Source: Sanguibacter suarezii NBRC 16159
GTDB taxonomy: Bacteria > Actinomycetota > Actinomycetes > Actinomycetales > Cellulomonadaceae
DNA length: 64,000 bases
Direction of reading: 5' to 3'
Assembly: GCF_001552735.1 (NCBI RefSeq)
Contig: NZ_BCRT01000011.1
Span: forward strand, 88,744 to 152,743
This document shows positions 28,648-36,241 of this stretch, piece by piece (positions within the stretch are counted from its first letter, which is position 1; every line of letters starts with the position of its first letter). The translations under genes were made by a program, and so were the position numbers. Under the pieces are notes generated by a model. It saw only the letters and a list, made by a program, of their open reading frames with translations. It was not told where the DNA came from and did no database searches.

Positions 28648-29247
28648 TCACCAGGTCCAGCCGCGTGAGCAGAGCTCAAGCTCCTTGCGCATCCGGGTCT
28701 CTTCGTTGACCGTCCACGACCCGGTGGACTCGTCCGGCACGGGCGGCGCCTCGGCCTCGGCCAGCACGCCGATGAGGCGACAAGCCTCGGCGAGCAAGGC
28801 GTCGTAGGCGTACTGGGTCGCCCGCAGGTGATGGGCCAGCGCGATGGTCGAGCTGTCCTGCTCCAGCCGCTGGATCTCCGCTGAGAGCGCCGTCAGCCGG
28901 CACTGCAGGGCGAGAACTTCGAAGGGGTCGTCGTCCTGGCTGTGATCGACCGCCGGACGGCGGAGCACGTGCATGTGCCGAGCCATGAAGGCTAGCTCGC
29001 CGCCGTTCTCGGCATGCCTGCCCGGGCTGCGCCAGCGCCCCTGCTGCCCTCCGGTGCGGGATCCGGCGCCGCTGGACCGGGTGCTGCTGAGCCCGGCGCT
29101 GTGCTGGCCCATGGTTGCGTGCGGAGCGCTCCGTGCGCTGTGCCGGCGCCGTGCATGCCGGGCGGGTGCTGCGCGCCGCGCGGTGGCCGCTATGACACCG
29201 GCTGCGCACACGAGAGTGATGCTGACCGTGAAGATGATCCAACCCAT
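28648..29247 (-). CDS. Hypothetical protein with an N-terminal membrane helix
   Basis: A 199-residue protein, not recognised. The N-terminus (MGWIIFTVSITLVCAAGVIA) is a signal anchor; residues 25-80 are Arg/Ser/Gly-rich and probably disordered; a helical region follows (FEVLALQCRLTALSAEIQRL, then an acidic stretch). It is convergent with yigZ, with 36 bases between. Confidence 0.6.
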   Translation of the reverse strand: MGWIIFTVSITLVCAAGVIAATARRAAPARHARRRHSARSAPHATMGQHSAGLSSTRSSGAGSRTGGQQGRWRSPGRHAENGGELAFMARHMHVLRRPAVDHSQDDDPFEVLALQCRLTALSAEIQRLEQDSSTIALAHHLRATQYAYDALLAEACRLIGVLAEAEAPPVPDESTGSWTVNEETRMRKELELCSRGWTW

Positions 29248-29400
29248 GTCTCTGCCCTCACCACTGGGGGATTTCAGCGTAGGTCGGTTGCAGCGAACCT
29301 GCCCGGCTCGCGAGGACGGTCCGCGGGCAGTCGTGCCGCCACGTCGTCCGGACCAGCGCAGACGTGAGGAAACTCTGTCAGCATCCCTTCGCTGAGACGA

Positions 29401-29688
29401 TCAGACGGGGTACCACCGTCCGCCGTAGCGTCGGGTCAGCGTGACGGTGCCGAGGTCAGCCAGGGCACCTGTCGTGGCGCAGACGTGGTCGGCCACGCGT
29501 GCTGCAGCAGGGTCGTCGTCGGCGGTGAAGCGGACGGTGATGCGAGCCTGGCCGGCGACCACGGAGACGTCGGAGGCCTCGACGGTGGTCAGCTCGGTCC
29601 CAGCTGCGACGGCGGCAGGCAGCACCGTCTCCGGGCGCACCCCGGGGCGCAGCATCCCGATGACGCTCATGACTCGGTAGGACGGCAT
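29401..29688 (-). CDS. Small hypothetical protein
   Basis: A 95-residue soluble protein, not recognised, with a compact alternating pattern of strands and helices (YRVMSVIGMLRPGV, ARITVRFTADD, TVTLTRRYGGRWYPV). The ATG at 29688 is preceded by TAGGCT with a 6-base gap, and that TAG is the stop codon of the recombinase-like gene upstream. Confidence 0.6.
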   Translation of the reverse strand: MPSYRVMSVIGMLRPGVRPETVLPAAVAAGTELTTVEASDVSVVAGQARITVRFTADDDPAAARVADHVCATTGALADLGTVTLTRRYGGRWYPV

Positions 29689-29694
29689 CGGGTC

Positions 29695-29700
29695 AGCCTA
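29695..29700 (-). promoter_or_regulatory. -10 box fused to the stop codon of the recombinase-like gene
   Basis: TAGGCT on the minus strand; TAG is the upstream stop and the box ends 6 bases before the ATG at 29688. Third case of this arrangement in the window. Confidence 0.5.
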
Positions 29701-30285
29701 GACCTCCTCGTCGGCTGCTTCTGGTGCCTCGCCGAGGTCAGCCGACCATGCGCGGCGCACCTGCTCGAACCGCGTGGGCAGCGGCGGGCGCAGCCCGGCG
29801 TGCCGAGCGTTGGTGCGGTGGATGAACCGTCGCCAGGACAGCACCAGCCCCTGCCTCGTGATCGGCAGACCGGCCGAGACGGTCACACCGTTGTCGTGGG
29901 TGTGATGGACCGTGAGCAGCAGGGCCCTCGGGTCGGAGCCCTCAAGCTCGGCGCACAGCTGCGCGCGCACGGCGAACCAGCGGTCCAGCACCAGGCGTGC
30001 TCCGTCGTCGAGGGGGTGCTCGCGGACGGTCCGCAGCTTTCCGTGCTCCACGACCACGCTCCCCCGGTCTGGTGCGAAGGAGTCGATCGTGCAGCGCAGC
30101 AGATCGCCGTAGCGCGCACCGGTGCACCTGCTCAGCGCGACGATCACCGCGAGGCGCACGATCTCGGGCTTGGCGCCCGTGCGCATGGCATCGACGGACA
30201 GCTCGCGCCAGACCTGGTCCGCCTCGGCGCGCGTCACGGCTGGCCGGGGGTACCTGTTGGTCCCTGCTTCTTGTGGTGAGTTCAC
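29698..30285 (-). CDS. Degenerate tyrosine-recombinase-like protein
   Basis: A 195-residue protein resembling the catalytic half of a phage integrase: LSRCTGARYGDLLRCTIDSF aligns with the Arg-I box and GKLRTVREHPL with the beta-hairpin lysine. The HxxR box and the Tyr nucleophile are missing; the C-terminus (RFEQVRRAWSADLG) takes their place. It is probably not a recombinase; it may be a DNA-binding derivative. The GTG at 30285 is chosen because GGGGGAG lies 9 bases upstream; an ATG at 30303 lies upstream of that site. An AT-rich palindrome is 39 bases upstream. Confidence 0.5.
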   Translation of the reverse strand: MNSPQEAGTNRYPRPAVTRAEADQVWRELSVDAMRTGAKPEIVRLAVIVALSRCTGARYGDLLRCTIDSFAPDRGSVVVEHGKLRTVREHPLDDGARLVLDRWFAVRAQLCAELEGSDPRALLLTVHHTHDNGVTVSAGLPITRQGLVLSWRRFIHRTNARHAGLRPPLPTRFEQVRRAWSADLGEAPEAADEEV

Positions 30286-30323
30286 AGCTTGAGTCTCCCC
30301 CATAGTGCGGTAGGCGCTTGGCA

Positions 30324-30340
30324 CACTATTTTTAATAGTG
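30324..30340. promoter_or_regulatory. 17-bp AT-rich palindrome upstream of the recombinase-like gene
   Basis: CACTATT-TTT-AATAGTG, perfect arms of 7 bp, in an otherwise GC-rich area. It lies between the recombinase-like gene (minus) and the cysteine-rich short ORF (plus) and could be an operator for either side. Confidence 0.5.
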
Positions 30341-30422
30341 AAGAACTCATGAGGGTTCGAGATCTTCCAGCTGGTGGGCACACCCTGTCGCGGTGTTCTG
30401 TGTGCGTGGTTGAATGCGTGAC

Positions 30423-30506
30423 ATGTGCCAGCACCTCCGCCCGACCTCACCCCGCGCCCACCGCGCCGGAGAGCGCTGTCGGGCGTGCTGCTGCCCCGTC
30501 GGCTGA
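30423..30506 (+). CDS. Cysteine-rich short upstream ORF (putative attenuator leader peptide)
   Basis: A 27-codon reading frame: ATG TGC at 30423, a basic Arg/His-rich middle, then a run CRACCC with three consecutive cysteine codons (30486-30494) and stop TGA at 30504-30506. Polycysteine short ORFs upstream of sulfur and thiol genes act as cysteine-responsive attenuators in mycobacteria. Here the ORF precedes a thioredoxin-like gene and its DUF4395 partner by 152 bases, and a hairpin lies between. No clear ribosome site was found; a start next to a promoter is possible but the -10 is not convincing. Confidence 0.5.
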   Translation: MCQHLRPTSPRAHRAGERCRACCCPVG

Positions 30507-30578
30507 CCTCGCGCCCACCCCTCGCGCACCGACCGACGCGCTCCCCCGCACTCTCACCGGCCGCTCCCACGGCCCACC

Positions 30579-30599
30579 GCGACCTGCTGGACAGGTCGC
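30579..30599 (+). terminator. Hairpin between the cysteine-rich ORF and the thioredoxin gene
   Basis: GCGACCTG-CTGGA-CAGGTCGC: 8-bp perfect stem and 5-base loop, 73 bases after the leader stop and 59 bases before the next ATG. Candidate attenuator element. Confidence 0.45.
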
Positions 30600-30658
30600 T
30601 GCCGCCCCCGGATTCCTGAGACCTGGGCTCCCCCTCTCTGGCAGACACGGATCCCGTC

Positions 30659-31135
30659 ATGGACGTACTGTTCACCTCCCCGCTCGGCCGCGCCGCAGCC
30701 CTCGTGGCGCTCCTGGCCCTGACGACCCTGGGCTGGTACCTCGCTTCGCGGCGCGCCGGGCGGATGCGCCCGGCGGGCAGGCTCACCTCGCCGGCACGCC
30801 CCGTCTTCGACCTCGCGGCCGTCGGTGCGCCCGAGCGCGCGCCAGCGACCTTTGTCCAGTTCTCCTCCGCTGTCTGCTCACCCTGCCGCCACGTCGCACG
30901 CGTGCTCACCGCGCTGAGCGCGGCCGACGACGACGTCGCACACATCGAGCTGGACGCCGCCCTGCACCCCGACCTCGTGCGCACCTACGGGGTGCTGCGA
31001 ACCCCGACCGTCCTGCTGGTCGGTGCGGACGGCACGATCCACGGACGGGCCACGGGCGCGATGACGGCCGCCCAGGCCCGCGAGGCGCTGGCCACGCTGC
31101 ACCTCTCGGAGCCCCACGAGCCCGCTGCTCCGTAG
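30659..31135 (+). CDS. Membrane-anchored thioredoxin-like protein
   Basis: A 158-residue protein with an N-terminal membrane helix (about 10-27) and a thioredoxin fold carrying the redox motif CSPC (SSAVCSPCRHVARVL) and the cis-proline loop RTPTVLLV. It should reduce or oxidise disulfides at the membrane. It is followed by a DUF4395 protein, a common pair in actinobacteria. Control by the cysteine-rich short ORF upstream is inferred. Confidence 0.85.
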   Translation: MDVLFTSPLGRAAALVALLALTTLGWYLASRRAGRMRPAGRLTSPARPVFDLAAVGAPERAPATFVQFSSAVCSPCRHVARVLTALSAADDDVAHIELDAALHPDLVRTYGVLRTPTVLLVGADGTIHGRATGAMTAAQAREALATLHLSEPHEPAAP

Positions 31136-31202
31136 CGCCGCTCTCCCACCGCTTCCCTCACCCATCCCCCGCCCATCCGCCACTCACCTCAAGGGACGTC
31201 CC

Positions 31203-31730
31203 GTGACCAACTCCTCCGACTCCTCTGACTCCACCTCGGTATCAGCCGCTCGCCCTGCTCCCGCCAGCACCGCTCCCCTGACCGCCCGCACCGCCCGCGG
31301 CATCGACCCCCGCGGACCGCGCTTCGGTGCAGCCCTCATGACCGTCCTGCTGGCAGCGACGGTGCTGGCCGGTACGTCGACCACCGCGACGGTCCTGCTG
31401 GCGATCGCCGTCGCGGCCTTCGCGCTGGGCGCCGTGCGGGGGGCTCAGGGCACCGTCCAGGGCTGGCTGTTCACGACCCTCGTCCGGCCTCGGCTGGCGC
31501 CGCCCACCGAGCTCGAGGACCCCGCACCGCCGCGCTTCGCGCAGCGCGTGGGCCTGGTCATCACCGGTCTGGGCCTGCTGCTCGGCCTTACCGTCACCCC
31601 GGTGGCGATCCCCGTGGCTGCCGGCGTGGCTCTCGTCGCGGCCTTCCTCAATGCTGCCTTCAACGTGTGCCTGGGCTGCCAGATGTACCTCGCGATCCAG
31701 CGGCTCACGCCAGGCCGCGCAGCCGCCTGA
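31203..31730 (+). CDS. DUF4395 domain membrane protein
   Basis: A 175-residue integral membrane protein. After a Ser/Thr-rich start it has about four helices; the DUF4395 hallmarks are IDPRGPRFGAAL near the N-terminal helix and AAFNVCLGCQMYL near the C-terminus, giving a conserved CxxC in the membrane. It probably exchanges electrons with the thioredoxin-like protein. AAGGGA lies 7 bases before the GTG. Confidence 0.88.
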   Translation: MTNSSDSSDSTSVSAARPAPASTAPLTARTARGIDPRGPRFGAALMTVLLAATVLAGTSTTATVLLAIAVAAFALGAVRGAQGTVQGWLFTTLVRPRLAPPTELEDPAPPRFAQRVGLVITGLGLLLGLTVTPVAIPVAAGVALVAAFLNAAFNVCLGCQMYLAIQRLTPGRAAA

Positions 31731-31871
31731 GCCCGGCTGCATGAGCCCGGTCGCCTGAGCCCAGCTGAGCGCGCCCCACCCGCCTGACCGCCAGTCACGT
31801 CGCCGCAGCGACCTCGCCGCAACCGGTGACCAGAGCCACACCGGACGGGCCGGAATATCGTGGACCATGGA

Positions 31872-31891
31872 GTAGTTGAGACGTAAACTAC
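31872..31891. promoter_or_regulatory. Putative MarR operator
   Basis: GTAGTTGA-GACG-TAAACTAC, an inverted repeat with 7 of 8 matching positions per arm, 34 bases before the LLM oxidoreductase start. MarR proteins bind such AT-containing palindromes, and a MarR gene is second in the operon. Confidence 0.5.
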
Positions 31892-31924
31892 ATGCAAACG
31901 CATCTACTTGAGGAGCTGGTCCCC

Positions 31925-33067
31925 ATGCAGTTCGGAATCTTCACCGTCGGCGACGTCACGATGGATCCCACCACCGGGCGTACCCCGACCGAGAACGAGC
32001 GGATCAAGGCGACCATCCAGATCGCGCTCAAGGCTGAAGAGGTCGGCCTCGACGTCTTTGCGACCGGGGAGCACCACAACCCGCCCTTCGTGCCGTCATC
32101 CCCCACCACGACGCTGGGCTACATCGCGGCCAAGACCTCGACGATCATGCTGTCCACCGCCACCACCCTCATCACCACCAACGACCCGGTGAAGATCGCC
32201 GAGGACTACGCGACCCTCCAGCACCTCGCCGACGGCCGCCTCGACCTCATGATGGGCCGCGGCAACACCGGACCGGTCTACCCGTGGTTCGGCCGCGACA
32301 TCCGCCAGGGCATCGAGCTCGCCGTCGAGAACTACGCGCTGCTGCGCCGTCTGTGGACCGAGGACGTCGTGGACTGGGAGGGCCAGTTCCGCACCCCGCT
32401 GCAGAGCTTCACCGCGACCCCGCGCCCGCTCGACGGCGTCGCGCCCTTCGTCTGGCACGGCTCGATCCGCAGCCCGCAGATCGCCGAGCAGGCCGCCTAC
32501 TACGGCGACGGGTTCTTCCACAACAACATCTTCTGGCCCATCGAGCACACCCGGCAGATGGTCTCCCTCTACCGCCAGCGCTTCGAGCACTACGGTCACG
32601 GCACCGCAGACCAGGCGATCGTCGGGCTCGGCGGACAGGTCTTCATGCGCAAGAGCTCCCAGGAGGCCAAGCGCGAGTTCCGCCCCTACTTCGACAACGC
32701 CCCGGTCTACGGCCACGGCCCGTCGATGGAGGACTTCACCGCCCAGACGCCGCTCACCGTCGGCAGCCCCCAGGAGGTCATCGACCGCTACGCCACCATG
32801 CGTGACGAGGTCGGCGACTACCAGCGCCAGCTCTTCCTCATGGACCACGCAGGCCTGCCGCTCAAGACGGTCCTGGAGCAGCTCGACCTGCTCGGTGAAG
32901 AGGTCGTCCCCGTGCTGCGCAAGGAGTTCGACTCCAAGCGTCCCGCCCACGTCCCGGACGCCCCCACCCACGCCTCGCTCGTGGCCAAGGCCGGCGGCGC
33001 GCAGGACTCCACGGTCTACGCCCCCGCCGACGACGTCACCGGCGCCTCCCCCGTGGCCCGGTCATGA
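31925..33067 (+). CDS. LLM-class flavin-dependent oxidoreductase (CE1758 family)
   Basis: A 380-residue F420/FMN-dependent oxidoreductase with a luciferase-like TIM barrel (MQFGIFTVGDV, ATGEHHNPPF, LMMGRGNTGPVYPWFGRD). GAGGAG lies about 10 bases before the ATG at 31925; the frame upstream has no signal. The next genes encode a MarR regulator and an FMN reductase that can supply reduced flavin, so the unit is a two-component flavin monooxygenase with its own regulator. The substrate is unknown. Confidence 0.9.
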   Translation: MQFGIFTVGDVTMDPTTGRTPTENERIKATIQIALKAEEVGLDVFATGEHHNPPFVPSSPTTTLGYIAAKTSTIMLSTATTLITTNDPVKIAEDYATLQHLADGRLDLMMGRGNTGPVYPWFGRDIRQGIELAVENYALLRRLWTEDVVDWEGQFRTPLQSFTATPRPLDGVAPFVWHGSIRSPQIAEQAAYYGDGFFHNNIFWPIEHTRQMVSLYRQRFEHYGHGTADQAIVGLGGQVFMRKSSQEAKREFRPYFDNAPVYGHGPSMEDFTAQTPLTVGSPQEVIDRYATMRDEVGDYQRQLFLMDHAGLPLKTVLEQLDLLGEEVVPVLRKEFDSKRPAHVPDAPTHASLVAKAGGAQDSTVYAPADDVTGASPVARS

Positions 33068-33621
33068 CCACGACCGCCACGACGACGCAGGGTCCCGCCG
33101 CACCCGGCGCGCCCGCCCCCCAGACCGAGCACGTCGAGCACACCGACCCGCGGCTCGCACCGCGGTCCTGGGAGGCGCTGTTCCGCGCCCAGGTCGCGCT
33201 CATGCAGCGGTTCTCCGCCGAGGACATCTGGGCCCCGGCGACGGTGCGCGAGTACGACGTGCTCTTCACCCTGAGCACCGCTGACCCCTGTGGGCTGCGC
33301 CTGAACGAGCTCAACCGGGACGTCCTCATCTCCCAGCCGTCGCTGAGCCGGATGGTCGACCGCCTCGAGGCCAAGGGCCTGGTCACCAAGCGGCCGGCCG
33401 ACGGCGATCGGCGCGGCACCCTCATCGCCCTCACCCCCGCCGGGGCGCAGCTGCAGAAGACGATCGGCCGCAGGCACGTGCGCAGCATCCGCGCCTACCT
33501 CGAGCCCGCGCTGACCGACGAGGAGATGACCACCCTGGAGGAGCTGTGCACCAAGCTGCGCCTGGCCCAGGGCCGCATCCCCGACGCCGCGACCGCCAGC
33601 GACGCAAGCGCACACCAGTAA
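33064..33621 (+). CDS. MarR-family transcriptional regulator
   Basis: A 185-residue winged-helix dimer. Recognition region ISQPSLSRMVDRLEAKGLVT and wing RPADGDRRGTLIALTPAG. ATGA overlap with the oxidoreductase gene. It probably binds the palindrome at 31872-31891 and controls its own operon. The first 30 residues are low-complexity Thr/Ala/Pro. Confidence 0.92.
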   Translation: MTTTATTTQGPAAPGAPAPQTEHVEHTDPRLAPRSWEALFRAQVALMQRFSAEDIWAPATVREYDVLFTLSTADPCGLRLNELNRDVLISQPSLSRMVDRLEAKGLVTKRPADGDRRGTLIALTPAGAQLQKTIGRRHVRSIRAYLEPALTDEEMTTLEELCTKLRLAQGRIPDAATASDASAHQ

Positions 33622-33655
33622 CCGTCGTCCCCCTCGCACCACCCGAAAGGCCATC

Positions 33656-34279
33656 ATGACCACCACCACCCGCACGATCGTCGCCGTGACGGCCGGCCTG
33701 AGCCAGCCGTCCTCCACCCGCCTGCTCACCGACCGCCTGGTCGCCGACGCCGTCACCGAGCTCACCACCCGCGGCGTGCAGACCGAGGTGCAGGTCGTCG
33801 AGCTGCGCGACCTCGCCCACGAGATCATGGACACCATGCTGACCGGCTTCCCGCCGCCCCGGCTGCGGGCCGTGATCGACGCCGTGACCGCGGCCGACGG
33901 CATCATCGCCGTGACCCCGATCTTCACCGCGTCCTACTCGGGTCTGTTCAAGTCGTTCTTCGACGTCGTGGACTCCACCGCGATCACCGGCGTCCCGGTG
34001 CTCATGGGCGCCACCGCCGGCTCGCCGCGCCACTCCCTGGCCCTCGAGCACGAGCTGCGCCCGATGTTCTCCTACCTGCGCGCGATCGTCACCCCGACGG
34101 CCGTGTTCGCCGCCTCCACGGACTGGGGTTCAGGGGCCACGACCGACGACCTGGCCGGCCGGATCCGTCGTGCCGCCACGGAGTTCTCCGCCCTGGTCGC
34201 AGCCCACGAGCAGCCCGCGCAGCCGACGAGCCCGCTCGGGGACTTCGTCCCCTTCGCCCAGCAGCTCGCGGGGAAGTGA
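33656..34279 (+). CDS. NAD(P)H-dependent FMN reductase (CE1759 family)
   Basis: A 207-residue flavodoxin-like reductase. The phosphate-binding loop SQPSSTRLLTD and the flavin contact TPIFTASYSGLFKSFFDV are clear. It should feed FMNH2 to the oxidoreductase two genes upstream. GAAAGG lies 6 bases before the ATG. Third gene of the operon. Confidence 0.9.
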   Translation: MTTTTRTIVAVTAGLSQPSSTRLLTDRLVADAVTELTTRGVQTEVQVVELRDLAHEIMDTMLTGFPPPRLRAVIDAVTAADGIIAVTPIFTASYSGLFKSFFDVVDSTAITGVPVLMGATAGSPRHSLALEHELRPMFSYLRAIVTPTAVFAASTDWGSGATTDDLAGRIRRAATEFSALVAAHEQPAQPTSPLGDFVPFAQQLAGK

Positions 34280-34373
34280 CGAGCGTGCCGGGATGGACGA
34301 GAAGGCGAGTAATCTTGCGCCTGAGCGCCCGGAACCCGGCACGCCCCTCCACCACGGACACAGCAAGGATCAC

Positions 34374-35498
34374 GTGACACTGAACATCTGGCTCAACCGG
34401 ACGTACGCCACCAACTACTGGTTCCTGCAGATGCTGCGCAGCAATCCTGACCATCGCAGCGTCCGGCTGTTCGCCACCCACACCGATGAGACCTCCCCGG
34501 TCCTCCAGGCCGCCGACGTCGCCCTGCCCGAGCCGCGCCTCACCGGGGACGCGTACGTGGACTGGGCTCTCGACTTCTGCCGCACCCACGCCATCGACGT
34601 GCTGCTGCCCGGCACCGGGATCGCCGAGATCGCCGCGCGCACCGCGGACTTCGCCGCCCTCGGGGTGACGGTGCTCGCCTCTCCGGCCGCCTCCATCGCT
34701 CTGCTCGACGACAAGTGCGCCACCTACGCCTCGGCCAGCCGGCTGGGCCTGCCCGTGCCGCCGTGGCGCCAGGCCCAGGGCGCCGACGAGCTGGAGGCCG
34801 CCGTGGCCTCTCTGCGCGAGGAGCTGGAGCCGGACGAGACGATCTGCATCAAGCCGCTCAGCGGCGTGGGAGCCGAGGGGTTCCGGGTGCTCAGCGACAA
34901 CCCGCTGAGCCTGGACGACCTGCTCGCGCCGCCCGCGCACCGGGTGCGCCTGGACGAGGTCACCGCCGCGCTGCGCACCGCGGAGGGCGCGGACCGCACA
35001 GTCCCGGCCCTCATGGTCATGCCGTACATGGCCTCCCCCGAGATCAGCGTCGACTGCCTGAGCGACCCCTACGGGGAGCTGCTCGCCGCCCTGCCGCGTG
35101 CCAAGGACGGACGACGCCGGACCTTCCTCGATGACACCCCGCGCGCCATCGACATCGCCCGTCAGATCACCGGTGCGTACCAGCTCGCCTACCTGAGCAA
35201 CACCCAGCTTCGCTGGTGGCGCGGTGAGCTGGCGCTGCTCGAGGTCAACACGCGTCCCTCGGGCGGGCTCTTCGCAGCCAGCCTCACGGGAGTCAACCTC
35301 CCGTGGGCCGCTGTGCGTCTCGCGGTCGACGGCGACGCCGGGCCGCTCGAGCCCACCCTGGGTGCCTCCTTCGTCACCGTCGAGACCCTGGTCCCGCTGC
35401 CTGCGGCGCCGACCCCGTCGGTCCCGCTCAACGTCAACCCCGCTCCTCCGGCGACCGTAGGCCTGACCGGTGACCAGCCCCTCGTGCGGGGTCTGTGA
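34374..35498 (+). CDS. ATP-grasp domain protein
   Basis: A 374-residue ATP-dependent ligase-like protein. N-terminal pre-ATP-grasp part (VTLNIWLNRTYATNYW, LLPGTGIAEIAART), central ATP-binding part (LLDDKCATYASASRLGLPVP, ETICIKPLSGVGAEGFRVL) and a metal-site region (LALLEVNTRPSGG). It would join a carboxylate to an amine or similar group through an acyl phosphate. The GTG at 34374 is chosen from AAGGA 5 bases upstream and the fit of the N-terminal strand; an in-frame ATG at 34293 is possible. No clear pathway partners; the C-terminus is Pro-rich. Confidence 0.82.
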   Translation: MTLNIWLNRTYATNYWFLQMLRSNPDHRSVRLFATHTDETSPVLQAADVALPEPRLTGDAYVDWALDFCRTHAIDVLLPGTGIAEIAARTADFAALGVTVLASPAASIALLDDKCATYASASRLGLPVPPWRQAQGADELEAAVASLREELEPDETICIKPLSGVGAEGFRVLSDNPLSLDDLLAPPAHRVRLDEVTAALRTAEGADRTVPALMVMPYMASPEISVDCLSDPYGELLAALPRAKDGRRRTFLDDTPRAIDIARQITGAYQLAYLSNTQLRWWRGELALLEVNTRPSGGLFAASLTGVNLPWAAVRLAVDGDAGPLEPTLGASFVTVETLVPLPAAPTPSVPLNVNPAPPATVGLTGDQPLVRGL

Positions 35499-35499
35499 C

Positions 35500-35546
35500 C
35501 CACCCGCAGCCCCACCCGCAGCCGCACCCGCAGCCGCACCCGCACC
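35500..35546 (+). repeat. Tandem 12-bp repeat after the ATP-grasp gene
   Basis: About four copies of CACCCGCAGCCG, the first one imperfect, run directly after the stop codon at 35496-35498. The array is non-coding and ends just before the terminator hairpin. Confidence 0.8.
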
Positions 35547-35553
35547 CACGCAC

Positions 35554-35590
35554 AGACGGCGGCCACCCCGAGCCGGGGTGGCCGCCGTCT
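35554..35590. terminator. Bidirectional terminator between the ATP-grasp and terB genes
   Basis: A perfect 16-bp stem (35554-35569 with 35575-35590) and a 5-base loop between two convergent genes. Confidence 0.88.
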
Positions 35591-35605
35591 GCTGTCGAGC
35601 TCAGA

Positions 35606-36061
35606 TCAGAGGTCGAACTCCGCGGGAGCGATGCCCACCGCGAAGCAGGCCTCCTTGACCGCCTGGCGCTCGGCGGCGTCGAAGTCGCCGTCCGAGCCGC
35701 CGATGATGATGCCGATCTGGATGACGGCGCGAGCCTGGTCCTGCTTGGACTTGAGCTTGGCGATCGCGGAGACCGCCTCGACCTTGCCGAAGTCGTAGTC
35801 GCGGTCCAGACGGTCGCAGTAGAAGTCGAACTTCTCACGCAGCTCACTCGGGGAGAACACGGCGAGGATGTCGTTGTTCATGATGAGCGCGGCCGTCTTG
35901 CTGCGCTCGGTCTGGTCGATCGTGCCGTCGGCCGCGGCGATGAGCGCGCACATCGCCATGCTGGCGTTGGCGAAGTCCTTGTTGGTGAACTGCTTGGACT
36001 TGGTCTTGAGCTGGTCGCTCATCTCCGAGGTCTTCGTCTTGAGCTGGTCCCAGAACGCCAT
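35606..36061 (-). CDS. TerB-family protein
   Basis: A 151-residue helical TerB-like protein (ASMAMCALIAAADGTIDQTE, then IQIGIIIGGSDGDFDAAE), with the paired acidic metal sites of the tellurite-resistance TerB fold. TerB proteins are linked to chemical stress and phage defence, usually with other ter genes; none are seen here. GGAGG lies 9 bases before the ATG at 36061. Confidence 0.88.
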   Translation of the reverse strand: MAFWDQLKTKTSEMSDQLKTKSKQFTNKDFANASMAMCALIAAADGTIDQTERSKTAALIMNNDILAVFSPSELREKFDFYCDRLDRDYDFGKVEAVSAIAKLKSKQDQARAVIQIGIIIGGSDGDFDAAERQAVKEACFAVGIAPAEFDL

Positions 36062-36241
36062 GTGCACAATCCTCCGCGTGGTCTGTGGCGCTGGTGTTCA
36101 CCGGCGCCGTCGGGGTCGTCGCAGCTCCGGCTCTCACAGCCGTCCCCATGACTGCAGCGATCCTATCGCCCGGCACCGGCCATACTTGGCCCAGCCCCTG
36201 CCCGCACTCCAGCTGTGCCCCCGCCTGACGAGAGAGACTCC

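Noticed and set aside
30345..30400. tRNA-like T-arm sequence GGGTTCGAG
   Set aside because: No acceptor stem or anticodon arm can be folded around it.
30289..30658. Longer cysteine-containing reading from ATG 30349 in another frame (CSVCVVECVTC)
   Set aside because: It runs on into the thioredoxin gene in a wrong frame with Pro/Arg-rich sequence; the compact 30423-30506 ORF with its stop fits a leader peptide better.
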